From contig JAOXYB010106603.1 of assembly GCA_028565635.1 (NCBI GenBank), positions 9,709 through 21,054 of the forward strand: a stretch of 11,346 bases of DNA, given 5' to 3'. How positions within the stretch are numbered: the first letter of the stretch is position 1; each line of letters opens with the position of its first letter. The translations under genes were made by a program, and so were the position numbers. The notes beneath the pieces were generated by a model, which was given only the letters and a program-made list of their open reading frames with translations, did no database searches and was not told the origin of the DNA. This DNA is from Phoronis ovalis (Eukaryota > Phoronida > Phoronidae). Shown one piece after another: positions 1-9,531 of the stretch.

Positions 1-314
1 TTTTTCAGTTTTTTAAGACGAATAAACTCTGTAACTGCTTCAAACGACGCGGACAATTCCATTCATTCGCATTTCAATCTACAACTACAAGCTAGGCCGA
101 TTCATCATTCAAATTTCATTTTCAATTATTAATATTCATCTGAATAATCCGGACAAAAACAAGCCGTACTCCGACTCAGTCCAGACATGTTTTATTGAAA
201 TTGTCGGTTGATGAATGTAATATATGTTGCTACAAGGGAAAGCTTTAAACGTTATCAGCTATTCCAACAAGTCAATCAAATAGCGAAATTTTACCTAGTA
301 GTCCTAGCTGCTCA

Positions 315-362
315 CCAAGTTAAAATGGCGACGAGGGTTTCCTTGTCTCGTTTTCAACTTGG
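315..362. repeat. Imperfect inverted repeat / potential hairpin
   Basis: The arms at 315-336 and 341-362 are reverse complements at 17 of 22 positions, counted by hand, and are separated by a four-base GTTT loop. The outer seven pairs (CCAAGTT with AACTTGG) are perfect. As DNA this is a small palindrome; as RNA it would be a short stem-loop of about 48 nt. That is shorter than a usual animal pre-miRNA. No function can be assigned. Confidence 0.5.
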
Positions 363-370
363 AATATCCC

Positions 371-378
371 TGACGTCA
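371..378. promoter_or_regulatory. CRE-like site TGACGTCA
   Basis: The eight bases are the complete palindromic cAMP-response element consensus bound by CREB/ATF-type bZIP factors. It lies nine bases after the hairpin at 315-362 and between two copies of TTGGAATAT (359-367 and 392-400). An 8-mer can occur by chance in 11 kb, and the site is about 4 kb from the filamin start codon, so regulatory use is only a suggestion. Confidence 0.25.
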
Positions 379-570
379 TTAGAAATTCCTATTGGAATAT
401 TCTTCAATTTCACTGCTGAAAAAGTTTGTTTTCGCTTTATGTTTGGTATAATTTCCTTGGGTTCAAATATTTCCTACTGTATACAGCTACTGTCGCTTTA
501 TTCTTTAACCCTTTGGTTTTACCTTACTAAAATGAGACTCCTGTCGACGCTATTCCTAGTTTAATATTCT

Positions 571-590
571 GAATAATTTTAAAATTATTC
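571..590. repeat. Perfect 20-base palindrome
   Basis: GAATAATTTT is followed directly by its exact reverse complement, AAAATTATTC, giving a 20-base perfect palindrome with no spacer. It is entirely A/T except for the outer G and C. Such AT palindromes can extrude as cruciforms or mark the centre of an eroded foldback element; no longer flanking inverted arms are visible. Confidence 0.6.
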
Positions 591-1464
591 ACAGCATCCA
601 AATTTAATTTTTATAACTTTTTATTTTAAAAAACGTTTTGAATTGCCAGTAAACCCAAACTGAATATGGGCGAAAAGTATGAAATCATTAGCCAACAGTT
701 TTGCTATTAATCATTATGCCATAAATATTTTCTAACCAAATAAAGTAACTTTTAAGTCCCGAGCTTAAGGTTCCTAACATTATTCAATGATTTATATAAA
801 AATTCTTAAAAGATTATAATTGAGAATAGGAGGTGGTCTTTGAAAACATTCCAAAACGTTCAAGCATCTTTTCATTAAGGTTAGTATTATCAATAGTTTA
901 TCAGATTTCCGACATAATATGCCAATTACAAATAAAATGTGAGACATTCATCCTAATGGCATTTGGGGCTATTTAAAAAGATAAATTATAGAAGCCCTAA
1001 TAAATGTCAATAAATCCGTCCGGGTTTTCTTAAATAAGATTATAATAGTTTAGAAGTGCTGGTCGCACAGTCCTTAATTCACCGTGTACAGTCTAGTATG
1101 TACAGCATACAGACGACCGATTATAGTTACTATACAGACCGAGAAATTGCGACTACATCTAATGTAAAGGTAATTTCAGAACTTTGTCATTTTATGCTTT
1201 ATGGTGGGTATTTATTTATTTTTGATGCAATTTTTTAATGTGCCGGTTACTTGGCAGATCAAACTTGTTCTTTGTAACTCTCTGTTTATTTTGCGAGCTC
1301 TAACTGATCCTTGTTTATTTTTGTCATTATTTAACTACGCCCTATCTAAATCATCGATCCGGACTCTACACATTCTTGTACAATGCTTACCGTGAATATG
1401 GTATGAGACATGGTTTAATTAAGAATAACTTGCATGTATTAAAATAAGTTTAATTTGTTAAACT

Positions 1465-1480
1465 CCTGTTTCATAACAGG
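1465..1480. repeat. Short perfect hairpin
   Basis: CCTGTT (1465-1470) and AACAGG (1475-1480) form a perfect six-pair stem around a TCAT loop. The pairing does not extend outward. It is small enough to be chance and has no associated gene, so no terminator or RNA function is implied. Confidence 0.3.
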
Positions 1481-1760
1481 TACTTTAAATATAAAGCAAA
1501 AAAACTTGTTAATAGCTCGTATTTGAAAATGGATACAACGTGTCTGTTCTAGATTTGCCTATATTTATCATAAAAATGTTTTGTTTTCCATTGCTAATTC
1601 GGATCAATCGTAATTTTACTTTAGTTACCCGTACCTTTTAATTTTAAACTGCTATTTAAACAGAAAAACACACATTTCTAAACTAATATTTGTTGAAAGA
1701 TACTTTTTGTATGTCGTTATATATTTGCTGTTCCCGATTTCCTTCTTCTTTATGATTTTC

Positions 1761-1783
1761 TCCGGCCCGGCCAGGATTCGAAC
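1761..1783 (-). repeat. tRNA-type B box remnant, possible SINE fragment
   Basis: Read on the minus strand, bases 1783-1774 give GTTCGAATCC, which fits the Pol III B-box consensus GWTCRANNC found in the T-loop of tRNAs and tRNA-derived SINEs. It is followed by a GC-rich CTGGCCGGGCCGGA that resembles the 3' side of a tRNA T-stem and acceptor. The 5' side of the T-stem does not pair, and I find no convincing A box within the preceding 80 bases, so it is not an intact tRNA gene. A decayed tRNA-derived SINE end is the most likely reading, though chance is possible. Confidence 0.3.
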
Positions 1784-2000
1784 AACTTGTTAAGTTTACA
1801 GGTCAATGGTTAGATGAGTATTTAGTTTTGTCAGTATCTCCATATTAATATAAACATGATTTATCTGCCAGCCATGATGACAGTGCCCGAGTTAGTTATG
1901 TACCTGTACACCTGCTTAGATCCGAAAATGTTGCAGATCTCCAACAGGTGGCGCCTACATTGAACCTCATTGCAAATTATATGGGAGGGAATGTGGTCAA

Positions 2001-2045
2001 TCGCAGGACATATATATACACGGACGGTGGTTTGGTTGCATGCTT
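2001..2045 (+). promoter_or_regulatory. Candidate TATA-type core promoter
   Basis: TATATATA at 2011-2018 stands upstream of a locally CpG-richer stretch (about 2005-2145, with CpGs in CGGACGG, CCGTTCGC, CTCGCC, CTCGACC, AACGC and CCCGGG). A start site would be expected near 2040. A CA dinucleotide lies there (2039-2040), but the surrounding bases fit the initiator consensus poorly. If real, it could drive a non-coding first exon of the filamin gene, with possible donors such as ATTAG|GTATTA (GT at 2201-2202). AT-rich DNA yields TATA strings easily, so this is weak. Confidence 0.2.
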
Positions 2046-3193
2046 GGCTCCGTTCGCAATAGTATGTCCTGTTGTCTCTCGCCCTTTGATTTCTCGACCA
2101 AGTAAAAAATAACGCTGTAAATAATGGTTGTCAAATCCCGGGGTCCAATGGTTGCTGGTAGTTTAATAAAAAAGAAGAATGAAAATAAAGAAAATATTAG
2201 GTATTACTGTTTTTAATTAAGTGAAAATAAAAGAGAGCTAAATAAAATATCACGTCTGTTTACATAAATTTCCAAATAGACAGTGCAAGATTTTTACTTT
2301 GGTGATACAGGGAAAATTCAAAAAATATTCAAAATACCTTTTCAATCATTTTCTCCATTATAAATTTCTGTTTCTCGTTTGCTACAAAAATAACAGTCTC
2401 CAGGCTCCACTTGCAGATCTTAGCTTGTAGTTTTAAAAGTAATATTAAACCTCCCTAAACTGTTTTACGAACAATAAAATGTAAAAAAAACCCGCCGGGT
2501 TAATGATTTAGTCTTGATTTAAAAAAAAATTCGGTATACATAACTTTTGCTTATAAACTGTTAGTTTTATATGCTGTTATACATAAATAACGTATCTGCA
2601 TTGTACCACATATAAGATGCGTGAACAAAATTCAAATGTTTTACATGCTTTTAGATTGATGTTATAGCGGCATTTTTTTCTACTTGTGAAAATTTGTAAG
2701 AATTTCTGTCATATTTTCACTAGAGAGCTCTGTTCATGTTTTGAAGAAAGTCTGCGTGTATACATCGCCAGCCAAGATAACACGCCTACTTGCCAAATAT
2801 AGGAACATCGTCTGAAAACTAACAGACGGCATAGTGATTTATATACCATCTTTACCAAGTAACCAACCTTCTCATATTTCATGTCTTAGTAGAGGTTTAT
2901 AGCAAAACTCGGTATAACGAAGGCCTGCTCTGTGGGTATAGTCGTCTCTGCGGATTATCTTTAACACCATTTTGGTACTTTCTTTCGAAACACAAATCAT
3001 CAGGAACTGGGAAAATTGGGTAAGATACTTTTTTGTGGCGTTTCGGTACTTGGATGCTCCGGCCCGTGCTGGCTTGGATGGACATCAGCAAGCCGGCTAT
3101 GCCTTTGAATTTTCAAGTATTAAAATACATGAAAATTCGATTTGTGTTAGAGTACTCTGGGAAGATATGAGAGTATAGGATATACATCTGTTA

Positions 3194-3229
3194 CGGGTAC
3201 AATCACTACTAAGGTCTTTCTAGTACCCG
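3194..3229. repeat. Seven-base perfect inverted repeat
   Basis: CGGGTAC (3194-3200) and GTACCCG (3223-3229) are exact reverse complements around a 22-base loop. The GC-rich arms stand out in AT-rich DNA. There is no poly-T tract or gene end next to them, and no function is evident. Confidence 0.35.
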
Positions 3230-4333
3230 CACATATTCTATTGGCAACTGCTTGCTAATGGTAAGGCATTGCATGCAAGTTGAAACAGCTGACCTTTGGA
3301 AGCTTGGCTTTTATGGTATCTCCGTGGTGATTATATTATGATCGCCACAGTTTTGCATTTAGTTACCTGGCTGGCACTACCCCCAATCATTCCTCACATA
3401 GCGTTTCGGAACGACTATACTGACTACAATATTCAAATCTGCTGATTTTTTAAATTGTTCACACCAGTACACTGCGATGACCTTGAGAACATTAACATCT
3501 TGATCTTTCTTTCTTTCTGTGAAAAAGTAGAAAAGCTCATATCTCAGGAAAAATTGATTATTTGTCACTATTTCCCCAAGTATTATTAAAAAAACATACT
3601 CTCTTGAGGATGGAAGGGAGACGGATTGGGGGAGAGCCGGATATTAATTTGAAGCTAGGCGGCGTTGACTGAGGATTTGTCTTTCAGCTGCTTTTATAAA
3701 CATATGCTTGAGATGACAAGAATTATAGCATGTTGGCATAAGAAAGTACTTGCTCTTACTGTTTAGAGATAAGCACGGAGATAAACACCATCCACTCATG
3801 TTCAATTTAATTAACCTCTTCAAATTTCTAGCCAGCCATTAGAAATCCATTGGTATTTGAAGCTAGATCCCGTACATGTTTTTTTTTGTTTATCAGACTC
3901 GTATCGGTGTAGAAATGACAAATACTTTTCTAGAGTTATAGAAATATTTTAAATTATATTTGTTCGCTCTGATCGTTCCTGGTAGTTTCTATTACTGAGA
4001 CAGTCTTATATAGATGATGTTCTTTGAGTGTCGGTTCCATTGGCCCTATTCCTTTTGGTAGTTACAATAGTCCCAGGTATTTTGTTTTTAGGAGACCAAC
4101 AATTCAGACCAAACGGAAAATTCTTTGTTTTTTAAATTTTCTAAAATTAAATTTTATTCTCGTCAGCCTTTTTTCTTGAAATCCTAGTTACACACATTAA
4201 TGTTTGCCACCACCGCTTCACAGTTTGCCTTGGGGACGCTTATTTTTATCATTTTACAATGCATGTTTATTTACATCCGTCGGTTAAAAGTTTAGAACCA
4301 TTACTCATTCTATTTACAAATAATTTTCCGGTA

Positions 4334-4383
4334 GTTTAACCGAAAATTAAAACATTCAAAGAATTTCCACTTTTCTTTCACAG
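4334..4383 (+). promoter_or_regulatory. 3' splice site with branch point and polypyrimidine tract
   Basis: A pyrimidine-rich run (TTTCCACTTTTCTTTCACAG) ends in CAG at 4381-4383 and is followed by G, matching the metazoan acceptor consensus. A branch-point candidate, TTAAC with its A at 4339, lies 44 bases upstream of the AG, a normal distance. The open frame that includes the ATG has an in-frame TGA at 4433-4435, so the sequence between the acceptor and 4465 is 5' UTR. I infer that the filamin transcript begins on an upstream non-coding exon joined here. An unspliced 5' UTR reading through this site is the alternative. Confidence 0.65.
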
Positions 4384-4465
4384 GATTTAACCTCCCACGA
4401 GAATAACAAAATTTGATTGTTTGAAAATAAAGTGAGGTCATTCACCAACTGGTATAAAAGCAATC
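4384..4465 (+). other. Filamin 5' UTR portion of the first coding exon
   Basis: These 82 bases lie between the predicted acceptor and the start codon. They contain no upstream ATG and have an in-frame TGA at 4433-4435, which fixes 4466 as the first possible methionine on this exon. The start context is CAATCATGT, with the favoured A at -3. The string GGTATAAAAG at 4451-4460 looks like a TATA box but sits only a few bases before the ATG and is best read as coincidence. Confidence 0.6.
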
Positions 4466-4808
4466 ATGTCAGGATATGATGGTCAAAGAGAGGCTGACTT
4501 TGATGAGGACGAAGAAATGCCGGCGACAGAAAGAGAGCTCGCTGAGGATGCTCAGTGGAAAGTTATCCAGAAGAACACTTTTACAAGGTGGACAAATGAA
4601 CATTTGAAGACCGCAGGGAAGGTGTTGAATGATTTGGAGGCTGATCTTAACGATGGATTACGTCTTATCGCACTGGTTGAAGTACTTTCTGGGAAGAAAT
4701 TCAAGCACATCAACAAACGACCTAACTTCCGTACCCAGAAACTTGAAAATGTTACTATGGCACTAAAATTTTTGGAAGACGACGAGGGAATAAAGATTGT
4801 AAACATAG
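4466..4808 (+). CDS. FLN: Filamin, first coding exon: N-terminus and most of the CH1 actin-binding domain (partial gene)
   Basis: Filamins are dimeric actin-crosslinking proteins of the cell cortex: two N-terminal calponin-homology domains bind F-actin, and a long rod of Ig-like repeats binds membrane and signalling partners. This exon encodes 114 complete residues plus one base of codon 115. Residues 1-20 are an acidic leader (D/E-rich at 11-17) ending in EMPATE. CH1 begins at about residue 28. The actinin-type signature 1 pattern is fully met at residues 35-44, [10 protein letters not shown]. The [18 protein letters not shown] core (61-78) and the [12 protein letters not shown] helix (85-96) follow. 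EMPATE..LAEDA and NTFTRW.NEHLK match vertebrate filamin N-termini as I remember them, which separates it from alpha-actinin and spectrin. The start is set by an in-frame TGA ten codons upstream. The exon ends at ATAG|GTAAGT; read-through adds only 13 residues before a stop. Filamins usually exceed 2,000 residues, so only a few percent is present. The remaining CH1, CH2 and Ig repeats lie beyond the window. Confidence 0.93.
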
Positions 4809-4814
4809 GTAAGT
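4806..4814 (+). promoter_or_regulatory. 5' splice donor of the first coding exon
   Basis: The junction reads TAG|GTAAGT, a near-perfect U1 consensus, with GT at 4809-4810. The intron is phase 1: the last exon base is the G of codon 115. Filamin CH1 continues I-D-S at this point, so a split GAY (Asp) codon is predicted, completed by the next exon. Homology to the filamin CH1 domain ends exactly here. Confidence 0.9.
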
Positions 4815-7613
4815 CTACTTGTAAATATAGTTGTCATCTCATTATCAAATAATTGAGAAAAACAACAGAAAGGTGTTCGCCTTCGTTTGACCTATTTGTC
4901 AAAAAAGGTCAGCTGAAACGAGTGAACTGGAATATGAATGGGCAGCCTGTTTCCTTTACAAGCAAACTTGATACCGGTTTATTCATTAATATTTGTTGAT
5001 ACAAAAGACTGCATGTTATACTTTTAAAACATTCTACAATAACGTGGCGTCCCTGTTGAAAAATATAACGACAACTGCTGGCAAAACACCTCGAGATAGC
5101 TTAAACAGGTAGTCATTCTGCAAGAGCATTATGATTTCCACCTACCTATTTATCATGATCCATATTGATTAATTAATATAATAATACTGATATCTATGAA
5201 AATATTTAAGATTTCAAACCAGGAGTAACATTTTATTGGCATTATTTATTTGGTGGGATACTGCAATTCTCTTATATATCATATATCATATAAAACTCTT
5301 GTATATCCTAGCTTGGAATAAATGGGAAAAAATTATGCTAGCTGTAGGTATGATACTGCTGTTTTTGAGTAGTTTTGCTTTAAGCACCAAGTAAGGTGCA
5401 GCTAAAACACAAAATCAACAGCGGAACATTTAAAGGACAAATTTTTGACTATTTGACACCATTTTTAACAGTTGTTAACTCATGCATGCAAGAATAACTG
5501 CAATGTTCATTTAATTGTGCTGGTAGTAAACACATGAATAGCATTATCTGATTGTTATCCCTATTTAATGAAGAGTTCATATGCTGGCCTTGAATGTTTT
5601 CACTATTCCTTATAAGTACCCATATAAAGAAGATCTGACTGGCCGATGTGCTTCTGGGGTGTTTTATCCGAATTTTTTTTTGGAATATATAGGTTGATTG
5701 ATACCAAAGGGATATATACATCAAGCAGGTATTAATGTTAGGGGCAATTAAAGTTAATTGTCATATGTTTGTCAGATAGAAGTACATTCTTAAATTGTCT
5801 ATAAAAAAGTACATGCCACACTCACCAGCCTTCTGAGAGAGATATGGATGTAACTTTCATGTGTGTTAATGGCTATTTGGTAGAAATAGGGCAGCCCATT
5901 AATGTATGTTAACTCTTGCATTGCATAATTTACAATACTCTACACCCAAAGGTAAATGCATAGAATATGTTACTTAAGAAGTCATATTGCTTTATTAACT
6001 ATATCTAAGAGGGTAGATTCAAATATTGTTCTGTTTTTCAATTTAGTTGTATGTATCATTTTCTCTGCAGTTAAATTGCCTTCCTTTATTAATATTTAAA
6101 TTGCTTATCATCAAAATACACAATAGAATAATTCATAAAAGATTAGTAGTGTAATGGTTCACCTTTTATGGATAAAACAAGTCTATCCAGTGAGTACTTA
6201 TTGTAAGTAGGTGGGGTTTCCCTTTGTATGAGTAATCCTGTTTGAGCCAAGATTGCATATTTGTGGCAAGAAAGTTATTGCCTCAAATGTCTGCAGGGTA
6301 GTAAAACTGTTGGATGTCCTAAAATATAATGTAGTGTACTGTGAATGTAAAATTCTTAAGTATTGTTGTTTTATAATTATGAACAATCTTATGTTAAATA
6401 AAGGAAGGTCATGAACCTTGTTTATTGGATGTGTGTACTTTTATTGGCAAGTTTAATTCACCTGTTGTGATGTTTTGAAAACAGTTGATATTAGTCTCTG
6501 TTGATGGTTCTGAATGCTTTCTAAACAGGGTCTGTAAAGTTGTATATGATGAGTAACAGTGCTCACACTTTTTAAGTGAGGAGACACTTAACTATAGATG
6601 TATTAATTAAGCTTTGGTGTGAAAGGGAGATTGTTTCTGCGGAATATGTTAATTCTTGAATTCATAGTTGATACTGCAGAAAAGAATATGAATTGTACCC
6701 AACCCCCAGTCCACAATACACTTCCTGTTTTCATTTCTATAAGTTTAACTGTCTTAAGTTGAGTTTATGCAAATTGAGGTTAGGCACACTAAGATATACC
6801 AAAGAGATTCAGAGTCATACAATGTACACAAAGATTTGTTAATCCACATTGAAAAAGTCTTGTTGTTAATTGATTGTTTACTTTAGTAACAAATAATATT
6901 GGTTTACTCCCTAGGACTGTAGATAAGTGATTATATGTCTGTATCAAAACATTTTAAATTTGATTGTTCCACAAACATTTCAGGGCAGTTTATAGATTGA
7001 AGTTTAATCAGTGTTGGTGACAAACATCTGCTCTTAATAGACTTATGCATATATAACATTTTGGCAGGCTTCTTGATATTTTAGCAAGTTTTATTTTGGT
7101 AATTGTTCCTATACATTTGTTTATAGGATCTGAACTTAGTCTTAAGGTATACAAAACTCTCTGTCAGTAGGAATCAACTTAATCATAGAATGCATATACA
7201 TTGTGCATGCATAGTTAGTTATAAATAAAAAGTTTTGAAAATATCTGGTTCAACTTTTTCCCTGTTTGGACTAAGATTTTCAAACCAGTTGGAATTTCTT
7301 TTGTGCTAACAAGGAAATTATAATGGGAGCTGCAGCTATTTTTAGCATGTCATATAACCTAGGGCTGCTATGTGGGATATAAAGCCAATTTCTTGTTTGT
7401 AACAATCCAGGCATGTCTCAGACACAACAATCTGGTAATTGAAATACATAACAATAGGTGATGTCCACATGTTATGTGAATATTCTGAATAGTTGACTGA
7501 TTAACAATCTGGTTTGTTTTATGTTACAATACTTGCTAAAACTACAGATAACAAATGATGCCAGAGAGTGCACTACTATTTTGGTAAATTTGTGCTGCCA
7601 AGAGGTCCAAACC

Positions 7614-7815
7614 CTGACCCTGAAATATCCCCAGAACTGTCTGAAACACCCATCTTGAAATATCGTAGGGGGAAAGAAATCAGCTCTAAAATAGTTTAAA
7701 ACATTAAAATACCACATAAAAAATCGTTAATTTTTTCAAAACAATGAAATATCTGCCCAACACAGAAAACTCACCCTGAAATACCCTAGATGGTAAAAAA
7801 ATCCACCATGAAGGG
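7614..7815. repeat. Degenerate minisatellite-like array 1 (TGAAATAYCC motif)
   Basis: The motif TGAAATA recurs at about 7621, 7656, 7745 and 7777, twice as CCCTGAAATAYCC. The spacings are about 35, 89 and 32 bases, consistent with a decayed unit of about 30-35 bases. The last copy runs into CCCTAGATGGTAAAAAAATC, which closely resembles the unit of the array at 9532-9860. Copies are too diverged for exact borders. It lies inside the filamin intron and has no coding potential. Confidence 0.5.
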
Positions 7816-7853
7816 TGACAAATGTGTATATACCTTTGTATTGAAAATGCTCT

Positions 7854-7864
7854 CCCCCCCCCCC
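7854..7864 (+). repeat. C11 homopolymer run
   Basis: Eleven consecutive C residues follow CTCT and precede GG in otherwise AT-rich intron sequence. The run is likely to vary in length between individuals and to be error-prone in sequencing. A second C-rich string (CCCCTCCCCCC) lies near 8430. Confidence 0.8.
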
Positions 7865-9013
7865 GGAAATGATGTACTTAATGCATGTCAGGATTACAAG
7901 TTTTTCATAGTGTTCCTTGCCTGCAAACTCACTTAACTCTTTTTTTCACTTGCACATGTCCTGTTCTACTTATCACATAATGATATTATTCTTAGCTATG
8001 CTGACTGGTAATATTACTAGCCAGTAACTGTAATTATGATATTAACTTTTATCTAAAACCAATGCCCTTTATTCAAACATAGTTACCATTGTCTGACAGA
8101 CTACCTTAGTGGTAGACACAGATAATATGCACTATCTTCACTTCTCCATTTCATTGCCTTGGTTGTAAACTTAGTAGCAGAAGTATGCCTGTAATAAATC
8201 ATCTCATGTCTACATAGCATGTGATTCGAAGCCCAGTTATGGTAATCATGAGTGAAATATCCTATTGGAATATAGGGTTATATATGCTAATACATACTTC
8301 TCAGTACTTTTCGTTCTGCTTGATTTTCTACTTGTTTATTGTAATTCAAAATTATTTCTATGCACCTGAATGCTGATGTTCTGCTTTGATAAGTATGGCA
8401 GTTTGCTTACAAAAGGTAAACTTTATAATGCCCCTCCCCCCTACTAGTCTGCCTTGAGCTGTGACACAACATTCCATGAAAGTACAGGACTGGAAAATAT
8501 GGCTCAACTTGTGTCAATGGTTTTATTGTTATAGACTGACTTGTGTATCAAAAGGAGACTTTATTTGATGTGATTTGGAGGCAGTTATTTTCAGTGACTG
8601 CATATATATACTGTCCTCCACTTTTAATGGATGATTGCATTTCACTCATATTTGTCTGAGATATGTATTCTTGAAATTTCTTCTGGCATTGTACATTTTG
8701 CTCAGAAATCCTTTATTGTCTTATATCATATGACAGATTCTTGTCCACGTCCTTGATTCTGACTGCTGCTCCTTGCCAGTGGGTAAAATTAAATAAGTGC
8801 TGGTAATAAAATTCCAATCAGAATCTAACACTGTATTAGCTATCAGATAGATAGGAATTATCACTGTCTCGGGTGGCATTTTCATGGACAGGACAGACCT
8901 TATGTTGTTGACTATACTCCCTTTTGACTTCCACTCTGCTGTTTCTGTGATGTGAGAATATGCACTTTCTTCACTGCAATACACTAGGCTAAGCATACTA
9001 TATATTTATAAAA

Positions 9014-9067
9014 CAGGAATATCTACACAAACAAATGTCAGGAATATCTACACAAACAAATGTCAGG
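9014..9067. repeat. Exact 25-base tandem duplication
   Basis: The unit beginning CAGGAATATCTACACAAAC occurs at 9014-9038 and again without change at 9039-9063, followed by CAGG, the first four bases of a third copy. Perfect identity in neutral intron DNA points to a recent duplication by slippage or unequal exchange. An assembly artefact is possible but the short unit makes it unlikely. Confidence 0.85.
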
Positions 9068-9531
9068 TTGGCTCATATTTTTTTTATTAATAATAGACAG
9101 ATGAACATTATGATGTCTTGTATTTTAAAGGAAACTTGTTACATCTCTATGTTGCCGACAGGGATCCTCACAATATAGTCTGACTTTGATTTTGTGATTG
9201 ATTATAAGCAATGAAATGAGGAGACTTTAGCCTGCACCTTTAGTTTATTTGATTTTATCAATGGTAGGATTATAAACCTGCATGTCAGTATAGGCTGAAA
9301 TGTTTTAAGTATTTAATATTTGTTCAGTCACAAGTTTTATTTGTATTTTTGTGAAAGGCTATTAAACCGCAGAATGACTCGGGTATTAACTATTGGCCGG
9401 AAATCTGATCCGTACAGCTTACTACTTCTTGTAACAGTATGCTTATTTTGTGGATAGTGTCTTAGGAAGAAATATCCATGCAATGGCATACTTTTACATG
9501 ACAGTAACTCATAAGTTGGTTGGTGTGTAAG

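Larger units (their letters stand above)
1..2000. other. Upstream non-coding DNA, distal part
   Basis: I see no supportable gene here. The region is AT-rich with many stops in all frames. The longest open frame (208-564, + strand, 118 codons) encodes a hydrophobic, low-information peptide with no motif I recognise, and it overlaps an inverted repeat, so I treat it as chance. A second frame (1056-1238) ends its more ordinary-looking part at an AAAG|GTAATT donor-like site (GT at 1170-1171), so a non-coding or small exon at about 1050-1169 cannot be excluded, but nothing else supports it. The CpG level is normal (about 26 per kb), unlike the downstream intron. The stretch could be intergenic DNA or an intron in the filamin 5' UTR. 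Confidence 0.6.
2200..4383. other. Upstream non-coding DNA, proximal part (intergenic or 5' UTR intron)
   Basis: No gene is supportable here. If the acceptor at 4383 is used, at least the final part is intron sequence of the filamin pre-mRNA, whose first exon lies further upstream, in or outside this window. A GC-richer block at about 2880-3120 stays open in several frames on both strands but encodes nothing I recognise. It contains a good donor-like site, TTGG|GTAAGA (GT at 3020-3021). Small perfect hairpins occur at 2489-2501 (AACCC/GGGTT), 2809-2828 (CGTCTG/CAGACG) and 3194-3229 (CGGGTAC/GTACCCG, 22-base loop). A short CTTT microsatellite lies near 3504-3518. CpG is at normal frequency. 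Confidence 0.55.

Noticed and set aside
208-564. 118-codon open frame on the + strand
   Set aside because: Hydrophobic, low-information product with no recognised motif, overlaps an inverted repeat, and has no splice or promoter support.
2897-3178. Opposed 64- and 68-codon open frames
   Set aside because: Openness follows from the locally higher GC content; neither product is recognisable. Kept only as a low-priority finding.
4451-4460. GGTATAAAAG as a TATA box for filamin
   Set aside because: It lies only 5-14 bases before the ATG, so transcription from it would start inside the coding sequence; the acceptor at 4383 places it in the 5' UTR.
4552-4806. 84-codon open frame on the minus strand
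   Set aside because: Antisense shadow of the filamin exon.
4809-4852. Filamin reading frame continuing to the stop at 4850-4852
   Set aside because: The 13 extra residues bear no resemblance to CH1, and homology ends exactly at a consensus GTAAGT donor.
6490-6530. Possible next filamin exon (GTTGATGG resembling the V-D-G segment)
   Set aside because: Flanking codons contain an in-frame stop and do not match CH1.
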